DNA of 20,721 nt from JBBQTU01 sp038213005 (GCA_038213005.1 JBBQTU010000046.1:1-20721); one strand, 5' to 3'. Counted from the stretch's first letter, positions 1-7,823 are shown. The notes: generated by a model from the sequence alone, not told the origin. Made by a program: numbers and translations.

Positions 1-140
1 ACTTCTTTACGGTGAACGCTGATTTCCTTGGGGGCGTTGATCCCCAGACGCACCTTGTCGCCGCGGATGTCCACCACGGTAACTTCGATGTCGTCGCCGA
101 TCACAATCGTTTCATCGCGTTGACGAGACAGAACGAGCAT
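1..140 (-). CDS. csrA: Carbon storage regulator CsrA (3' end outside window)
   Basis: CsrA is a small dimeric RNA-binding protein that binds GGA-containing hairpins in mRNA leaders and changes translation or stability, often of motility, biofilm and carbon-storage genes. The first 46 codons are visible. They begin MLVLSRQRDETIVIGDDIEV and continue through GDKVRLGINAPKEISVHRKE, the canonical CsrA beta-strand core including the L4/R6 N-terminal RNA-binding edge. The family is usually 60-75 residues, so roughly the last third lies beyond the left edge. The ATG (complement of 138-140) has a strong AAGGAG ribosome binding site, read on the minus strand, about 6 bases upstream. The RBS itself contains GGA, as in autoregulated csrA genes. 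Identification is very secure because the family is highly conserved. Confidence 0.96.
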   Translation of the reverse strand, partial: MLVLSRQRDETIVIGDDIEVTVVDIRGDKVRLGINAPKEISVHRKE

Positions 141-343
141 AAGGGCTCCTTCCAAGGCAAGGGGCCTGCCGACACAACAGCCCTGAAGACAACCATCCTG
201 ATTGTCCCCGTAACAGTACAAAGAACAGCGTACCAGCTTTTGGGCGTGATGCTAGTGCCGGCAGGACAAAATGCCGGACTGAGCCGGAGAACGGTTGGAC
301 AGGTTACGCTGCCTGGCTGCCACGGGCCCGGCCCCGCCACTAC
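141..343. other. Intergenic region between nfo and csrA
   Basis: This 203-bp gap separates the nfo stop from the csrA start, both genes being on the minus strand. It holds the csrA RBS, the GGA-loop hairpin at 188-206, and a second hairpin with 6-bp arms (CCGGCA at 258-263, TGCCGG at 272-277). The second hairpin has no T tract after it, so it is at best a weak terminator of nfo. No convincing -35/-10 pair was found for csrA. Confidence 0.6.
188..206 (-). promoter_or_regulatory. Probable CsrA-binding hairpin in the csrA leader
   Basis: Read on the minus strand, GACAATC AGGAT GGTTGTC folds into a 7-bp stem with one T-G wobble and a 5-nt loop that presents GGA. GGA in a short hairpin loop is the canonical CsrA/RsmA site. 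It lies 47 bases upstream of the csrA start codon, whose RBS also carries GGA. Autoregulation is inferred; the transcription start is unknown. Confidence 0.5.
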
Positions 344-1216
344 CTATATCAGCGACCGCAGGTGCTCGAGATTCACCAGGTCCCAGTCCCGGCCGTCTGG
401 AGCCGTTTCCTTCGGAGTCTCCAGTATCTTGGGCACATTCACGAACGCCTCGTCTCGAACAATGCCTGCAAAACCTCGCAGACCGATATGCCCCTGGCCG
501 ATGTGGTCATGCCGGTCCACACGGCTGCTTAGTTCCCGCTTTGAATCATTCAGGTGCCAGACCTTGATCTGCTTGATCCCCACGGTCAGGCCGATCAGGC
601 GGCGAAAGGCGGCATATTTTCGACCCCGGAAGTCATAGCCGGCCGTAAACAGGTGTGCCGTATCCAGACAGATCCCCAGACGTTTGGGGTTGCGGACGGT
701 GCCGATAATCTCTGCCAGGTGTTCCAGCCGATGGCCCAGGCAGGTTCCCTGGCCGGCCGTGATCTCAAGGCAGATCGTGGTCGTGGAGTCGGGCAGACGC
801 TGCTCGACCTCATCGAGTGCCCGGCTGATACAGGCGAGCCCCCTGGCTTCATTGCCATCGATATGGGCCCCAGGGTGCATGACCAGGTAGGGAATGCCCA
901 GCGCATCACAGCGCCGCACTTCCTCGACGGTCAACTCGAGGCTCTTTTGCCACAGTTCCGCAACGGGCGAGGCGAGGTTGATGAGGTAACTGCCATGGCT
1001 GACGGTCTTCTTAAAGCCCATGCGTTTGGCGTTGGTGTGCCATGGGTCGATCTCGTCGGCGGTGAGCGGCTTGCATCGCCATTGCTGCTGGTTCTTGGTG
1101 AATATCTGGACGGTATCCAGTTCCAGTTCCTCGGCTTTGAGTAGAGCGTTGTGCAATCCGCTGGCGATTGATAGGTGCGATCCGAACATGTTGCCTGGAT
1201 AGTACGGCGTGTTCAT
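344..1216 (-). CDS. nfo: Endonuclease IV (AP endonuclease, Nfo family)
   Basis: This enzyme cleaves the DNA backbone 5' to abasic sites in base excision repair, using a tri-zinc centre in a TIM barrel. The 290 residues match the usual length of about 285. The nine expected metal ligands are all visible: H74 (VSHGSYLIN), H114 (HPGAH), E151 (LEITAGQG), D185 and H188 (CLDTAHLF), H221 (HLNDSK), D234 and H236 (VDRHDHIG) and E266 (LETP). The start at 1216 was chosen because MNTPYYPGNMFGSHLSIASG leads straight into the conserved N-terminus and GGAG lies just upstream. The open frame runs 82 codons further upstream, but that stretch reads through intergenic DNA opposite the neighbouring oxidoreductase. 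It is divergent from the Gfo/Idh gene and upstream of csrA on the same strand. Confidence 0.95.
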   Translation of the reverse strand: MNTPYYPGNMFGSHLSIASGLHNALLKAEELELDTVQIFTKNQQQWRCKPLTADEIDPWHTNAKRMGFKKTVSHGSYLINLASPVAELWQKSLELTVEEVRRCDALGIPYLVMHPGAHIDGNEARGLACISRALDEVEQRLPDSTTTICLEITAGQGTCLGHRLEHLAEIIGTVRNPKRLGICLDTAHLFTAGYDFRGRKYAAFRRLIGLTVGIKQIKVWHLNDSKRELSSRVDRHDHIGQGHIGLRGFAGIVRDEAFVNVPKILETPKETAPDGRDWDLVNLEHLRSLI

Positions 1217-1305
1217 CGGTCTCCGCCACTCTGCCACGACGACTTGCGTGGATGAGATCAGCCAGACCGGAGCCCCAGCAGGGCTGACATGCGACACTTG
1301 CATGA

Positions 1306-1329
1306 GGCCCTCTCCCCTCGGAGGGGGCC
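1306..1329. repeat. GC-rich hairpin in the nfo / oxidoreductase divergent region
   Basis: GGCCC at 1306-1310 pairs with GGGCC at 1325-1329, enclosing C-rich and G-rich stretches that can extend the stem imperfectly. It lies in the 208-bp gap between the two divergent starts. It could be an intergenic palindromic repeat or a regulatory structure; no function can be assigned. Confidence 0.35.
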
Positions 1330-1424
1330 GCATGTTATTGTCTTGGGGACTCACCGGCGATGCGCCGTGCGCGGGTGAAGTGGAGGATAGCAGAATCGCA
1401 CACCGGCCGCTGAAAGGGATGGCA

Positions 1425-2483
1425 ATGGAACTGAATGTCGGAGTTATTGGTTGCGGGAGCATTTCCCGGTTTCACTTCGCGGGCCTGGCAAAGGTCGGAG
1501 TGAAGATCCGGTGGGTCTGTGATCTCAGTGAGACCGCGGCTCGTCCCTGGGCGCAGCGGTGCGAGGCTCGCTATGCCAGCGATTACCGTCAGATAGTGGA
1601 GGACCCGGCCGTTGCGGTGATCGACGTGACCACCATTTCGCGCGCTCATAAGCCCATTTGCCTGGCTGCCATTGCTGCGGGCAAGGCGGTGATCTGCGAG
1701 AAGACGCTGGCCGAGAATGCCGATGATGCCTTGGAGATCGTGCAGGCGGCGGCGCAGAAGAACACCCTCTTCTACACCTCCTACATGAAGCGGTTTATCC
1801 CCGCCGTGCAGAAGGCCAAAGAGCTTCTGCCGTCGCTGGGGCAGATCCTTACCACCCATATCCGAGCGTATCAGTGCTGGGGAGACTTGTGGACCAGCGC
1901 CCCTGCAGAAGGCTTCTTTCACACGCCGCCGGGCGGAGTATCCCCTGTCCGCTCCAGCTATGGCGGAGGAGTTCTGACCTGCGGCGGCAGCCATATTCTG
2001 GATCTGGTCAACTTCCTGCTCGGCCGGCCGACGCGGCTCTATGCCCGGGTGCACAAGCCCCAGGGACGAGATTACGACCTGCGGGCCTCAGCGCTGCTGG
2101 AGACTGCCAATGGCATCGTTCACTTCGACGCCCTGGCCCATCCGCTGCACAAGATCGGGTTCCTGCGCGATGGCTGGGATGAACAGGTGGAGATCAACGG
2201 CACCCATGGCCGGCTCACGATTCTGAGCGCCGCCTGGGACCAGTTCGAGCACAAGGCGTCGGTGCTGATCCATTACGATAATGCCACGGGAAATGCCACC
2301 GAGTACCGCTTTGCGCCGGACTCGCCGTTCGAGCGAGCCATCGGGTTCTTCTGCCAGCAGATTCAGCTCAATGTCCAGGGCAGCCAACCGCGCACAACCG
2401 GGTATGATGTTGATGAACTGATCGCTACGTTTCATCGGAGTAGCGACAGCGGCCAGGCACTGGACGTTAACTACCGCATATAA
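1425..2483 (+). CDS. Gfo/Idh/MocA family NAD(P)-dependent oxidoreductase
   Basis: This family comprises sugar and inositol dehydrogenases with an N-terminal Rossmann fold and a C-terminal alpha/beta substrate domain. The 352-residue protein starts MELNVGVIGCGSISRFHFAG; the dinucleotide motif GCGSIS is at 9-14. E92-K93 stand at the usual EKP site, here EKT, with K93 as the likely catalytic lysine. GGSHILD at 187-193 is the usual GGxxxD substrate-domain motif. The ATG at 1425 has AAAGGG about 6 bases upstream; an in-frame ATG two codons earlier (1419) abuts that RBS and is less likely. An SDR gene starts 13 bases after the stop, so the two probably form an operon that oxidises and reduces a sugar or polyol. 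The substrate cannot be read from sequence. Confidence 0.88.
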   Translation: MELNVGVIGCGSISRFHFAGLAKVGVKIRWVCDLSETAARPWAQRCEARYASDYRQIVEDPAVAVIDVTTISRAHKPICLAAIAAGKAVICEKTLAENADDALEIVQAAAQKNTLFYTSYMKRFIPAVQKAKELLPSLGQILTTHIRAYQCWGDLWTSAPAEGFFHTPPGGVSPVRSSYGGGVLTCGGSHILDLVNFLLGRPTRLYARVHKPQGRDYDLRASALLETANGIVHFDALAHPLHKIGFLRDGWDEQVEINGTHGRLTILSAAWDQFEHKASVLIHYDNATGNATEYRFAPDSPFERAIGFFCQQIQLNVQGSQPRTTGYDVDELIATFHRSSDSGQALDVNYRI

Positions 2484-2496
2484 AGGATGAACAGTC

Positions 2497-3264
2497 ATGC
2501 TGAACATTGATCTCTCAGGACGAGTTGCAGTTGTCACCGGAGCCACGGGCGAACTGGGACGGGTGATGGTGCGCACCCTCGCGCAGGCCGGAGCGGATGT
2601 GGCGGTCCACTATCTGACGAACCAGAAGTTGGCCCAGTCGCTGCTGGCAGAAGTCCAGGCAATGGGCCGGCGCGGTTGTATCGCGCAGGCCGATGTGACC
2701 GTGGAAGCATCGGTGCAGGCCATGCATGACCATGTGCTCAAGCAGTTAGGCGACGCCGACATCATCATCAACAACGCGGTGATCCAGTGTTACCCCTGGC
2801 AAAGCGTGCTTGAGCAGCCCGTGAGCGACTATGAAAGCCAGTTTCGCTCGTGCGTGCTGCACAACGCCCTGATGGCCAAGGCGTTCGTGCCGTCCATGAT
2901 AAAACGCAAATGGGGCCGCGTGGTCGCCATCAACACCGAATGCGCGATGCAGAACCACGTGCATCAGTCGGCCTACGTTTCGGGCAAGCGCGGGCAGGAT
3001 GGCGTCATTCGCGTGCTGGCGAAGGAAGTGGGCGAGCACAACATCACCGTCAACCAGGTCGCCCCCGGCTGGACGATCAGCGAGAAATACCGCGGCACGG
3101 ATCAGGAACGCCAGCCGGGATACGAGCAGAGCGTTGCCCTGAAGCGGCGGGGGACCGACCAGGAGATTGCCAACGTGGTGGCGTTCCTGGCCAGCGACCT
3201 CGCGAGCTTCATCACCGGGGCGTATATCCCCGTCTGCGGCGGCAACGTCATGCCGTGCATCTGA
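2497..3264 (+). CDS. Short-chain dehydrogenase/reductase (classical SDR)
   Basis: This is an NAD(P)-dependent oxidoreductase of 255 residues, the standard length for classical SDRs. TGATGELG at 14-21 is the cofactor-binding glycine motif. NNA at 92-94 and YVSGK at 160-164 supply the Asn, Tyr and Lys elements. The residue 13 before Tyr160, normally the catalytic serine, is Thr147 (in INTECA), which may still act but is unusual. The C-terminus has the usual NQVAPGW and ITGAYIPVCGG pattern. The RBS AAAGGATG lies just upstream of the ATG. It follows the Gfo/Idh oxidoreductase by 13 bases and is probably cotranscribed with it, in a shared sugar or polyol pathway. Its 3' end converges on the ThiF-type gene 64 bases away. 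Confidence 0.9.
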   Translation: MLNIDLSGRVAVVTGATGELGRVMVRTLAQAGADVAVHYLTNQKLAQSLLAEVQAMGRRGCIAQADVTVEASVQAMHDHVLKQLGDADIIINNAVIQCYPWQSVLEQPVSDYESQFRSCVLHNALMAKAFVPSMIKRKWGRVVAINTECAMQNHVHQSAYVSGKRGQDGVIRVLAKEVGEHNITVNQVAPGWTISEKYRGTDQERQPGYEQSVALKRRGTDQEIANVVAFLASDLASFITGAYIPVCGGNVMPCI

Positions 3265-3327
3265 AGACCACGCACAGCAACCGTTCTGGGTCATCGGGCA
3301 ATGCCATGTGGCCGCTGCTCCGAGAAC

Positions 3328-4461
3328 TCACGCCCCGACATACCGCGCGACAAGGCTGCGGGCCTGGGCAATGTCGGTAGTGCCATCCACCACAGTCCGG
3401 CCGTCGGCAAAAACGCTCAGCGTGATCTGCGGTGAATCGGCAAGCTTGCATCGCACCAGATAGGGAAACGCCTGAACCTGCCCGGCCGAGCCCAGACGCC
3501 GGGCGACCTCCACCAGATCCAGCGTACTGGTGGTCAGCCCGGACCGCACCTGCACCGCCCGGCGGCCGCACAGCGTGGCCGCGTTGGTCTCCAGTGGCAG
3601 GGAGAGAAACTCAAACTGACGCAGCCCGCACGCCGGACAATCCTGCTGCCGCGCCTTGCTGACGTCCAGCGTGTGGATGCGAAGGGTCCATGCGTCCAGC
3701 GAGAGAAGATTGATCGCACTGTGGTCGTCCGAGCTCAAGATGCGAATCGCCAGAGACGCCTGAAGGGCGGCCACCGCCGCTGCCGCCGGTCCGAGCACCC
3801 CGGCCGTGTCACACGTCGCGAGTTCCCCAGATCGCGGCGATTGGGGAAAAATGCATCGCAGACACGGGCCTCGCCCAGGCAATATGGGCATCACACGGCC
3901 CTCAACGCCAACGCACGCGCCGTATACCCATGGGATGCCATGCTTGACGGCCAGGTCGTTGATGAGGTATCGAGTCTCTGCATTGTCAGTGCCGTCCAGA
4001 ATCAGGTGGGCACGGAAAGCATCATCCTCGCCGTGCTTCGCCGCAGTCGGCCGTGCGGTTTTCCTGCCGGCAGATTTGCGCTGCCCGCTCGCCTTGGCTG
4101 GGGAGAAACCGGCGAGCTGTTCGATGTTCCCGGAGTGCACATCGACCACCAGCGGGTCGAGGATCACATCCGAGTTCACCGCCGCCAGGCGAGCGGCCGC
4201 CGCAATTGCCTTGGGCGTTGCATCGCGGGCATCCTGCTGGCAAAACAGCACCTGCCGGTGAAGATTCGTCCAGTCGACCAGGTCGCGATCCACCAGCCGC
4301 AGCCGCCCGACCCCGGCCCGGACAAGCTGATCCGCAATCGTCCCGCCCAAAGCCCCCACGCCGACGAGCAGCACGCTCGCCCGTCGCAGGCGTGCCATCC
4401 CCGCCTCTCCGATCATCGGAAGAATCTGCTGGCGATGATATCGGCCGCTTGCCTCTGACAT
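3328..4461 (-). CDS. ThiF/MoeB/HesA-type E1-like adenylyltransferase with C-terminal extension
   Basis: Proteins of this family adenylate the C-terminal Gly-Gly of sulfur carriers (ThiS, MoaD) for thiamine or molybdopterin synthesis. The 377-residue protein has the nucleotide loop GVGALGG at 34-40, NLHRQ at 66-70, DGTDN at 146-150, zinc-cysteine pairs C180/C183 and C255/C258, and C197 in the ATCDTAGVLGP segment typical of ThiF/MoeB. Residues 119-142 are a Lys/Arg/Ala-rich insert not normal for the fold. The last 100 or so residues (after LCGRRAVQVR) resemble the extra C-terminal domain of Bacillus-type ThiF rather than a rhodanese domain. The start at 4461 gives MSEASGRYHRQ, the usual family N-terminus. 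No ThiS, MoaD or ThiG lies nearby, so ThiF and MoeB cannot be told apart by context. It is divergent from the YlbF gene, with a 57-bp gap. Confidence 0.88.
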   Translation of the reverse strand: MSEASGRYHRQQILPMIGEAGMARLRRASVLLVGVGALGGTIADQLVRAGVGRLRLVDRDLVDWTNLHRQVLFCQQDARDATPKAIAAAARLAAVNSDVILDPLVVDVHSGNIEQLAGFSPAKASGQRKSAGRKTARPTAAKHGEDDAFRAHLILDGTDNAETRYLINDLAVKHGIPWVYGACVGVEGRVMPILPGRGPCLRCIFPQSPRSGELATCDTAGVLGPAAAAVAALQASLAIRILSSDDHSAINLLSLDAWTLRIHTLDVSKARQQDCPACGLRQFEFLSLPLETNAATLCGRRAVQVRSGLTTSTLDLVEVARRLGSAGQVQAFPYLVRCKLADSPQITLSVFADGRTVVDGTTDIAQARSLVARYVGA

Positions 4462-4490
4462 TGGCTCAATTTCCCGATCCGCATTATATT
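4461..4490 (+). promoter_or_regulatory. Possible sigma-70-type promoter for the ylbF-fabI unit
   Basis: TTGGCT (4461-4466) and TATATT (4485-4490) are spaced by 18 bases and lie 28 bases upstream of the YlbF start, in the short divergent gap. The match to consensus is moderate and read by eye, so this is tentative. Confidence 0.3.
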
Positions 4491-4518
4491 GGTCTGACAC
4501 TAAAAACGAAGGAGCCCA

Positions 4519-4944
4519 ATGGCCGTTGATACACAACAGATCCTGGATGCCGCCGAGAAGCTCGGGAAGATGGTTGCCGAGCACCCCGCCGTGGCACGTT
4601 ACCAGCAGGCACAGAAGTCCGTTGCGGATGATGTTGAAGCCACGCGAATGCTCACCGATTTCGACAAAGCCCTCGAAAAGCTCGGCCGGCAGGAACAATC
4701 CGGCATGCCCGTCACCGAAGCCCAGCAGCAGCAGCTTCAGGCGATGCAGAGCCGCATCGTTTCGCACATTAAGGTCAAGGCCCTGAACATGGCTCAGGTG
4801 GATTTCATCGACCTGCTCCGCAAGGTCAACCAGTTGATCCAGAAGCCTCTGCACATGGGTGGCCCGCAGCAGGCCGGCGCCCCGCAACAGGAAGCCCCGC
4901 TCCAGGGCGGCAGCGGCTTCGGCGGCCCGCGCCTGGCGACCTGA
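4519..4944 (+). CDS. YlbF/YmcA family protein
   Basis: This is a 141-residue, mostly helical protein matching the YlbF/YmcA (Com_YlbF) family. In Bacillus those proteins are small helical subunits that modulate RNase Y and influence competence and biofilm formation; the role here is inferred only. Residues 1-110 are predicted helical, including ILDAAEKLGKMVAEHPAVAR and a Gln-rich turn around 87-95. Residues 113-141 form a Gly/Gln/Pro-rich tail (GGPQQAGAPQQ) that is probably disordered. The start is clear: GAAGGAG ends about 4 bases before the ATG at 4519. fabI follows 42 bases later on the same strand, probably in one transcript. Confidence 0.75.
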   Translation: MAVDTQQILDAAEKLGKMVAEHPAVARYQQAQKSVADDVEATRMLTDFDKALEKLGRQEQSGMPVTEAQQQQLQAMQSRIVSHIKVKALNMAQVDFIDLLRKVNQLIQKPLHMGGPQQAGAPQQEAPLQGGSGFGGPRLAT

Positions 4945-4986
4945 GTCCCCGGAGGGACTGCCTGATAGTGCAGCAACGGAGAAGCT

Positions 4987-5766
4987 ATGGGTTTGCTTGA
5001 TGGCAAGCGTGGCGTCGTCCTTAATATCGCCAACGATCGCAGCATCGCCTGGCATATCGCCAACAACCTGGTGAAAGAGGGGGCGACCTGCGCCTTTGGC
5101 TATCTGCCGCTGGAGCGTATGGAACGCCGCGTGCGCATGGCGATGGCCGAGGGCGGCTTTCCCCAGATGCCCCTGTTCCCCTGCGATGTCAGCAGCGATG
5201 AGAATATCGACACCTTCTTCGCCCAGGTGAAGGAAGTCTTCGGCACGATCGACTTCGTCGTCCACTCGCTGGCCTTCGCCAACCGCGAATATCTCCAGAT
5301 TGGCAAGTTCACCGCCACCCCGCGCGATGTCTTCAAGCAGGCCCTGGACATCAGCGCCTACAGCCTGATCCCCATGGCGCGAGCCGCCGCGCCACTGATG
5401 CCCGGTGGCGGCTCCATCATCGCCATGAGCTACCTCGGCAGTGAGCGGGTCGTCCCCGGCTACAACGTGATGGGCGTCGCCAAGGCGGCCCTGGAATCCA
5501 CCTCGCGATACCTCGCGTTCGAGCTCGGCGAAAAGAAGATCCGCGTCAATACCATCTCCGCCGGCCCGGTGCGGACTCTGTCGGCCATGGCGGTGGGGGG
5601 GATCGACGACATGTTCAGCTACGTCGAGAAAAAGGCCCCGCTGAAACGCAACATCGACGGCGATGAAGTGGGCAAGACCGCCCTGTATCTCCTGTCGGAT
5701 CTGTCGGCCGGCGTCACCGGCGAGAACATCTACGTCGATTGCGGATTCAATATCGTCGGCCTGTAA
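4987..5766 (+). CDS. fabI: Enoyl-ACP reductase FabI (NADH)
   Basis: FabI catalyses the last reduction of each fatty acid elongation cycle in the cytosol, reducing trans-2-enoyl-ACP with NAD(P)H. The 259-residue protein matches the family length. The divergent SDR active site Y-x6-K is present as Y159 and K166, with the additional Y149 equivalent to the E. coli FabI Y146/Y156/K163 set. The N-terminal segment GKRGVVLNIANDRSIAWHIA is the FabI-type cofactor loop, which differs from the TGxxxGxG of classical SDRs. The substrate-loop segment SAGPVRTLSA and the C-terminal DCGFNIVGL are also typical. GGAG lies about 7 bases before the ATG. It is downstream of the YlbF-family gene; no other fatty acid synthesis genes are adjacent. 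Confidence 0.94.
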   Translation: MGLLDGKRGVVLNIANDRSIAWHIANNLVKEGATCAFGYLPLERMERRVRMAMAEGGFPQMPLFPCDVSSDENIDTFFAQVKEVFGTIDFVVHSLAFANREYLQIGKFTATPRDVFKQALDISAYSLIPMARAAAPLMPGGGSIIAMSYLGSERVVPGYNVMGVAKAALESTSRYLAFELGEKKIRVNTISAGPVRTLSAMAVGGIDDMFSYVEKKAPLKRNIDGDEVGKTALYLLSDLSAGVTGENIYVDCGFNIVGL

Positions 5767-5793
5767 TGTAATCTGCCACATGCGGAGGATGCC

Positions 5794-7257
5794 GTGACCC
5801 CCATACGATCAAGCTGTGTGCCGTTGTTGCTGGGATTGGCTGTGTGCGGCTCAGCCTGCGCCGAGACTTTTACATTCGAGCATATCCGCGTCCTGGGCAC
5901 CTCGCTGGATATTTCTGTGGATGCCGCCAACGCGGCCAGCGCCCAGAAGTTCGAGCAGACGATCCTGGCCGAGGTGGACCGCCTCGCTCGCATCATCAGC
6001 ACCTACGACAAGGCCAGCGAAGTCATGCAGCTCAAGCTCCACGAGCCGGCCAAGGTTTCTCCCGAGCTGGTCGAACTGCTCGCTATTTATGACCAGTGGG
6101 AACATCGCTCGGGCGGGGCACTCTCCGGCCGGCTCGGCGAAGTCATCTCGCTGTGGCAGGAAGCCGGGAAGACCAACACCCTGCCCGACCCCGCCACACT
6201 CGCCGCCGCGGTAGGGCGCGCCAAGCCTCCCGCCTGGCGCATCGACCGAAGCACCAAAACTGTGGAGCGCCTGACCGATGTCCCGCTCAATCTCGATGCC
6301 ATCGGCAAGGGCTTCATTGTCGACAAGGCCATGAAGTTCGCACTGGCGCAAAACCCCGGCATCTCGCGGGCCATGCTCGATATCGGCGGCGAAATCCGCT
6401 GCGCCGGCGACTGGGAAACCAGCGTCGCCGACCCGCGCATGCCGGCCGACAACGCCCAGCCTGTCGCGAGGCTGCACCTCCGCAACCAGTCCATCGCAAC
6501 CAGCGGTGGCTACGCCCGCTTTGTCACCATCGACGGCAAGCGATACTCCCATGTGCTGGACGCCCGGACAGGTGAGCCGGTTGACGGCGTGCTGTCGGCC
6601 AGCGTGGTTGCGCCTGATTGCGCAACCGCCAATGCCCTTTCCACGACACTTTGCGTCCTGCCAACAAAGGACGCACTGCAACTCACCCGCACCGTCACCG
6701 GCGCTGAGACGCTACTGATTCTGCCCGAAGGCAAACAGGCGCAGACCCCGGGCTGGACCGCACTCGCCTCGGCGGCCCCCGCGACCCAGAAGACCGTTGG
6801 CAATCCCAACTGGCCCGCAGGTGCCATGGTCCAGCTTTCCCTGCAATTGCCACAAGTCGCAACCGGCAAGCAATACCGTCGCCCCTACGTCGCCGCCTGG
6901 GTCGAGGATTCGCAGCAGCACGTGGTGCGGACCCTCGCCGTCTGGGGCAACGAGGCAAAATACCTCAAGGACCTCAGCCAGTGGCGCAAGGCCGCCGGCC
7001 AGAACCTGCCCAAGGGAGTCTCGCGGGCCACCCGCGGACCCGGCAATTACACCCTCCAGTGGGATGGGCGGGATGACCTGGGCGCCTTTGTCGCCGCCGG
7101 GCGATACACGCTGCGTATTGAGGCGATCCGTGAGAAGGGCGGGCACGAAACCCTTTCCGCCGCGCTGGACTGCAGCGCGCAGGATGACACAGTCACCGTC
7201 CAGGGCAAACAGGAACTCGGAGCCATCCGCGCCCACTTCGGAGCCCCTGCGAAATGA
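5794..7257 (+). CDS. apbE: FAD:protein FMN transferase (ApbE) fused to a DUF2271 domain
   Basis: ApbE hydrolyses FAD and attaches FMN covalently to threonine in target proteins outside the cytoplasm. The 487-residue protein begins with an export signal (hydrophobic stretch about 7-20, ending SACAE). Residues about 25-330 are the ApbE domain, with LDAIGKGFIVDKAM, MLDIGGEIRCAGD, TSGGYARFVTIDGKRYSHVLD and the metal-site region DARTGEPVDG followed by CATANALSTTL. From about 335 (NWPAGAMVQLSLQLPQ, RRPYVAAWVEDS, VWGNEAKYLKDL) it is a DUF2271-like domain. The start is GTG at 5794, supported by GGAGG 5 bases upstream. It overlaps the next gene by ATGA, so the two are translationally coupled. ApbE, DUF2271 and PepSY-type membrane proteins often occur together in putative periplasmic redox systems; the flavinylated partner is not seen here. 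Confidence 0.88.
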   Translation: MTPIRSSCVPLLLGLAVCGSACAETFTFEHIRVLGTSLDISVDAANAASAQKFEQTILAEVDRLARIISTYDKASEVMQLKLHEPAKVSPELVELLAIYDQWEHRSGGALSGRLGEVISLWQEAGKTNTLPDPATLAAAVGRAKPPAWRIDRSTKTVERLTDVPLNLDAIGKGFIVDKAMKFALAQNPGISRAMLDIGGEIRCAGDWETSVADPRMPADNAQPVARLHLRNQSIATSGGYARFVTIDGKRYSHVLDARTGEPVDGVLSASVVAPDCATANALSTTLCVLPTKDALQLTRTVTGAETLLILPEGKQAQTPGWTALASAAPATQKTVGNPNWPAGAMVQLSLQLPQVATGKQYRRPYVAAWVEDSQQHVVRTLAVWGNEAKYLKDLSQWRKAAGQNLPKGVSRATRGPGNYTLQWDGRDDLGAFVAAGRYTLRIEAIREKGGHETLSAALDCSAQDDTVTVQGKQELGAIRAHFGAPAK

Positions 7258-7823
7258 GCCGCCCTCCCCGATCTTTCGTGGCCACCATGCGACTGCTTCA
7301 CGTCCACGTGAGCATGTTCGCCCTGGTCCTGATGCTCCTGTATGCCGCCAGCGGCCTGCTGCTGAACCACGCCGATTCGCTCGGCGGGGAGTCGAGTAAG
7401 CCAGTAACCTCCACCCTCCAGATCGCGCCCGATCTGAAGCCAGGTGATGCCGCTTCCGCGATCCGCGCGGCCGCCGCACTGCACGGGCATCTCGAATCCA
7501 CCGACGAGTCGGCGGACGAACTCCGCCTGGTCTTCGCCCGCCCTGGCTATCGCGCTGAGGCCGTCGTCCAGCGCACCACCGGCAAGACCGAATTGACCAT
7601 CGAAAATCGCGGTTTCCCCGGCCTGCTCAGCGACCTGCACCGCGGCCAGCATGTCCGTGGCGTCTGGCGGGCCGTCACCGATACTGCCGCCGTGATCCTG
7701 GCCCTCCTGGCCGTCACGGGCCTGATCCTGTGGTGGTCGCTCCCGGCCCGCCGCAAGTGGGGCACGGTCTGGCTCGTCCTTGGGACGGCAGCCCTGGTGA
7801 TCGTTGTCGCCATGGCCTTTTAG
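7254..7823 (+). CDS. PepSY-associated transmembrane protein
   Basis: This 189-residue protein has three hydrophobic segments: about 15-37 (MFALVLMLLYAASGLLL), about 142-161 (TDTAAVILALLAVTGLILWW) and about 168-188 near the C-terminus. A soluble loop of about 100 residues lies between the first two, probably periplasmic, with a short PepSY-like region. The pattern of HVHVSM in the first helix, LLLNH after it and DLHRGQHVRGVWR before the second helix resembles PepSY-associated membrane proteins, whose conserved histidines are thought to bind haem or take part in iron reduction. It overlaps the ApbE-DUF2271 gene by 4 bases, so the two probably act together in electron transfer across the inner membrane. 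The exact role is inferred. Confidence 0.72.
   Translation: MSRPPRSFVATMRLLHVHVSMFALVLMLLYAASGLLLNHADSLGGESSKPVTSTLQIAPDLKPGDAASAIRAAAALHGHLESTDESADELRLVFARPGYRAEAVVQRTTGKTELTIENRGFPGLLSDLHRGQHVRGVWRAVTDTAAVILALLAVTGLILWWSLPARRKWGTVWLVLGTAALVIVVAMAF

Noticed and set aside
258..277. Hairpin CCGGCA/TGCCGG as an intrinsic terminator of nfo
   Set aside because: There is no T tract on the minus-strand side after the stem, and the stem is only 6 bp.
554..1144. A 196-codon plus-strand frame opposite endonuclease IV
   Set aside because: It is the antisense shadow of nfo, which has all nine metal ligands on the minus strand.
4462..5781. A long N-terminal extension of the ThiF/MoeB frame on the minus strand
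   Set aside because: It is antisense to ylbF and fabI, which have clear RBSs and domain matches; MSEASGRYHRQ at 4461 is the normal ThiF start.
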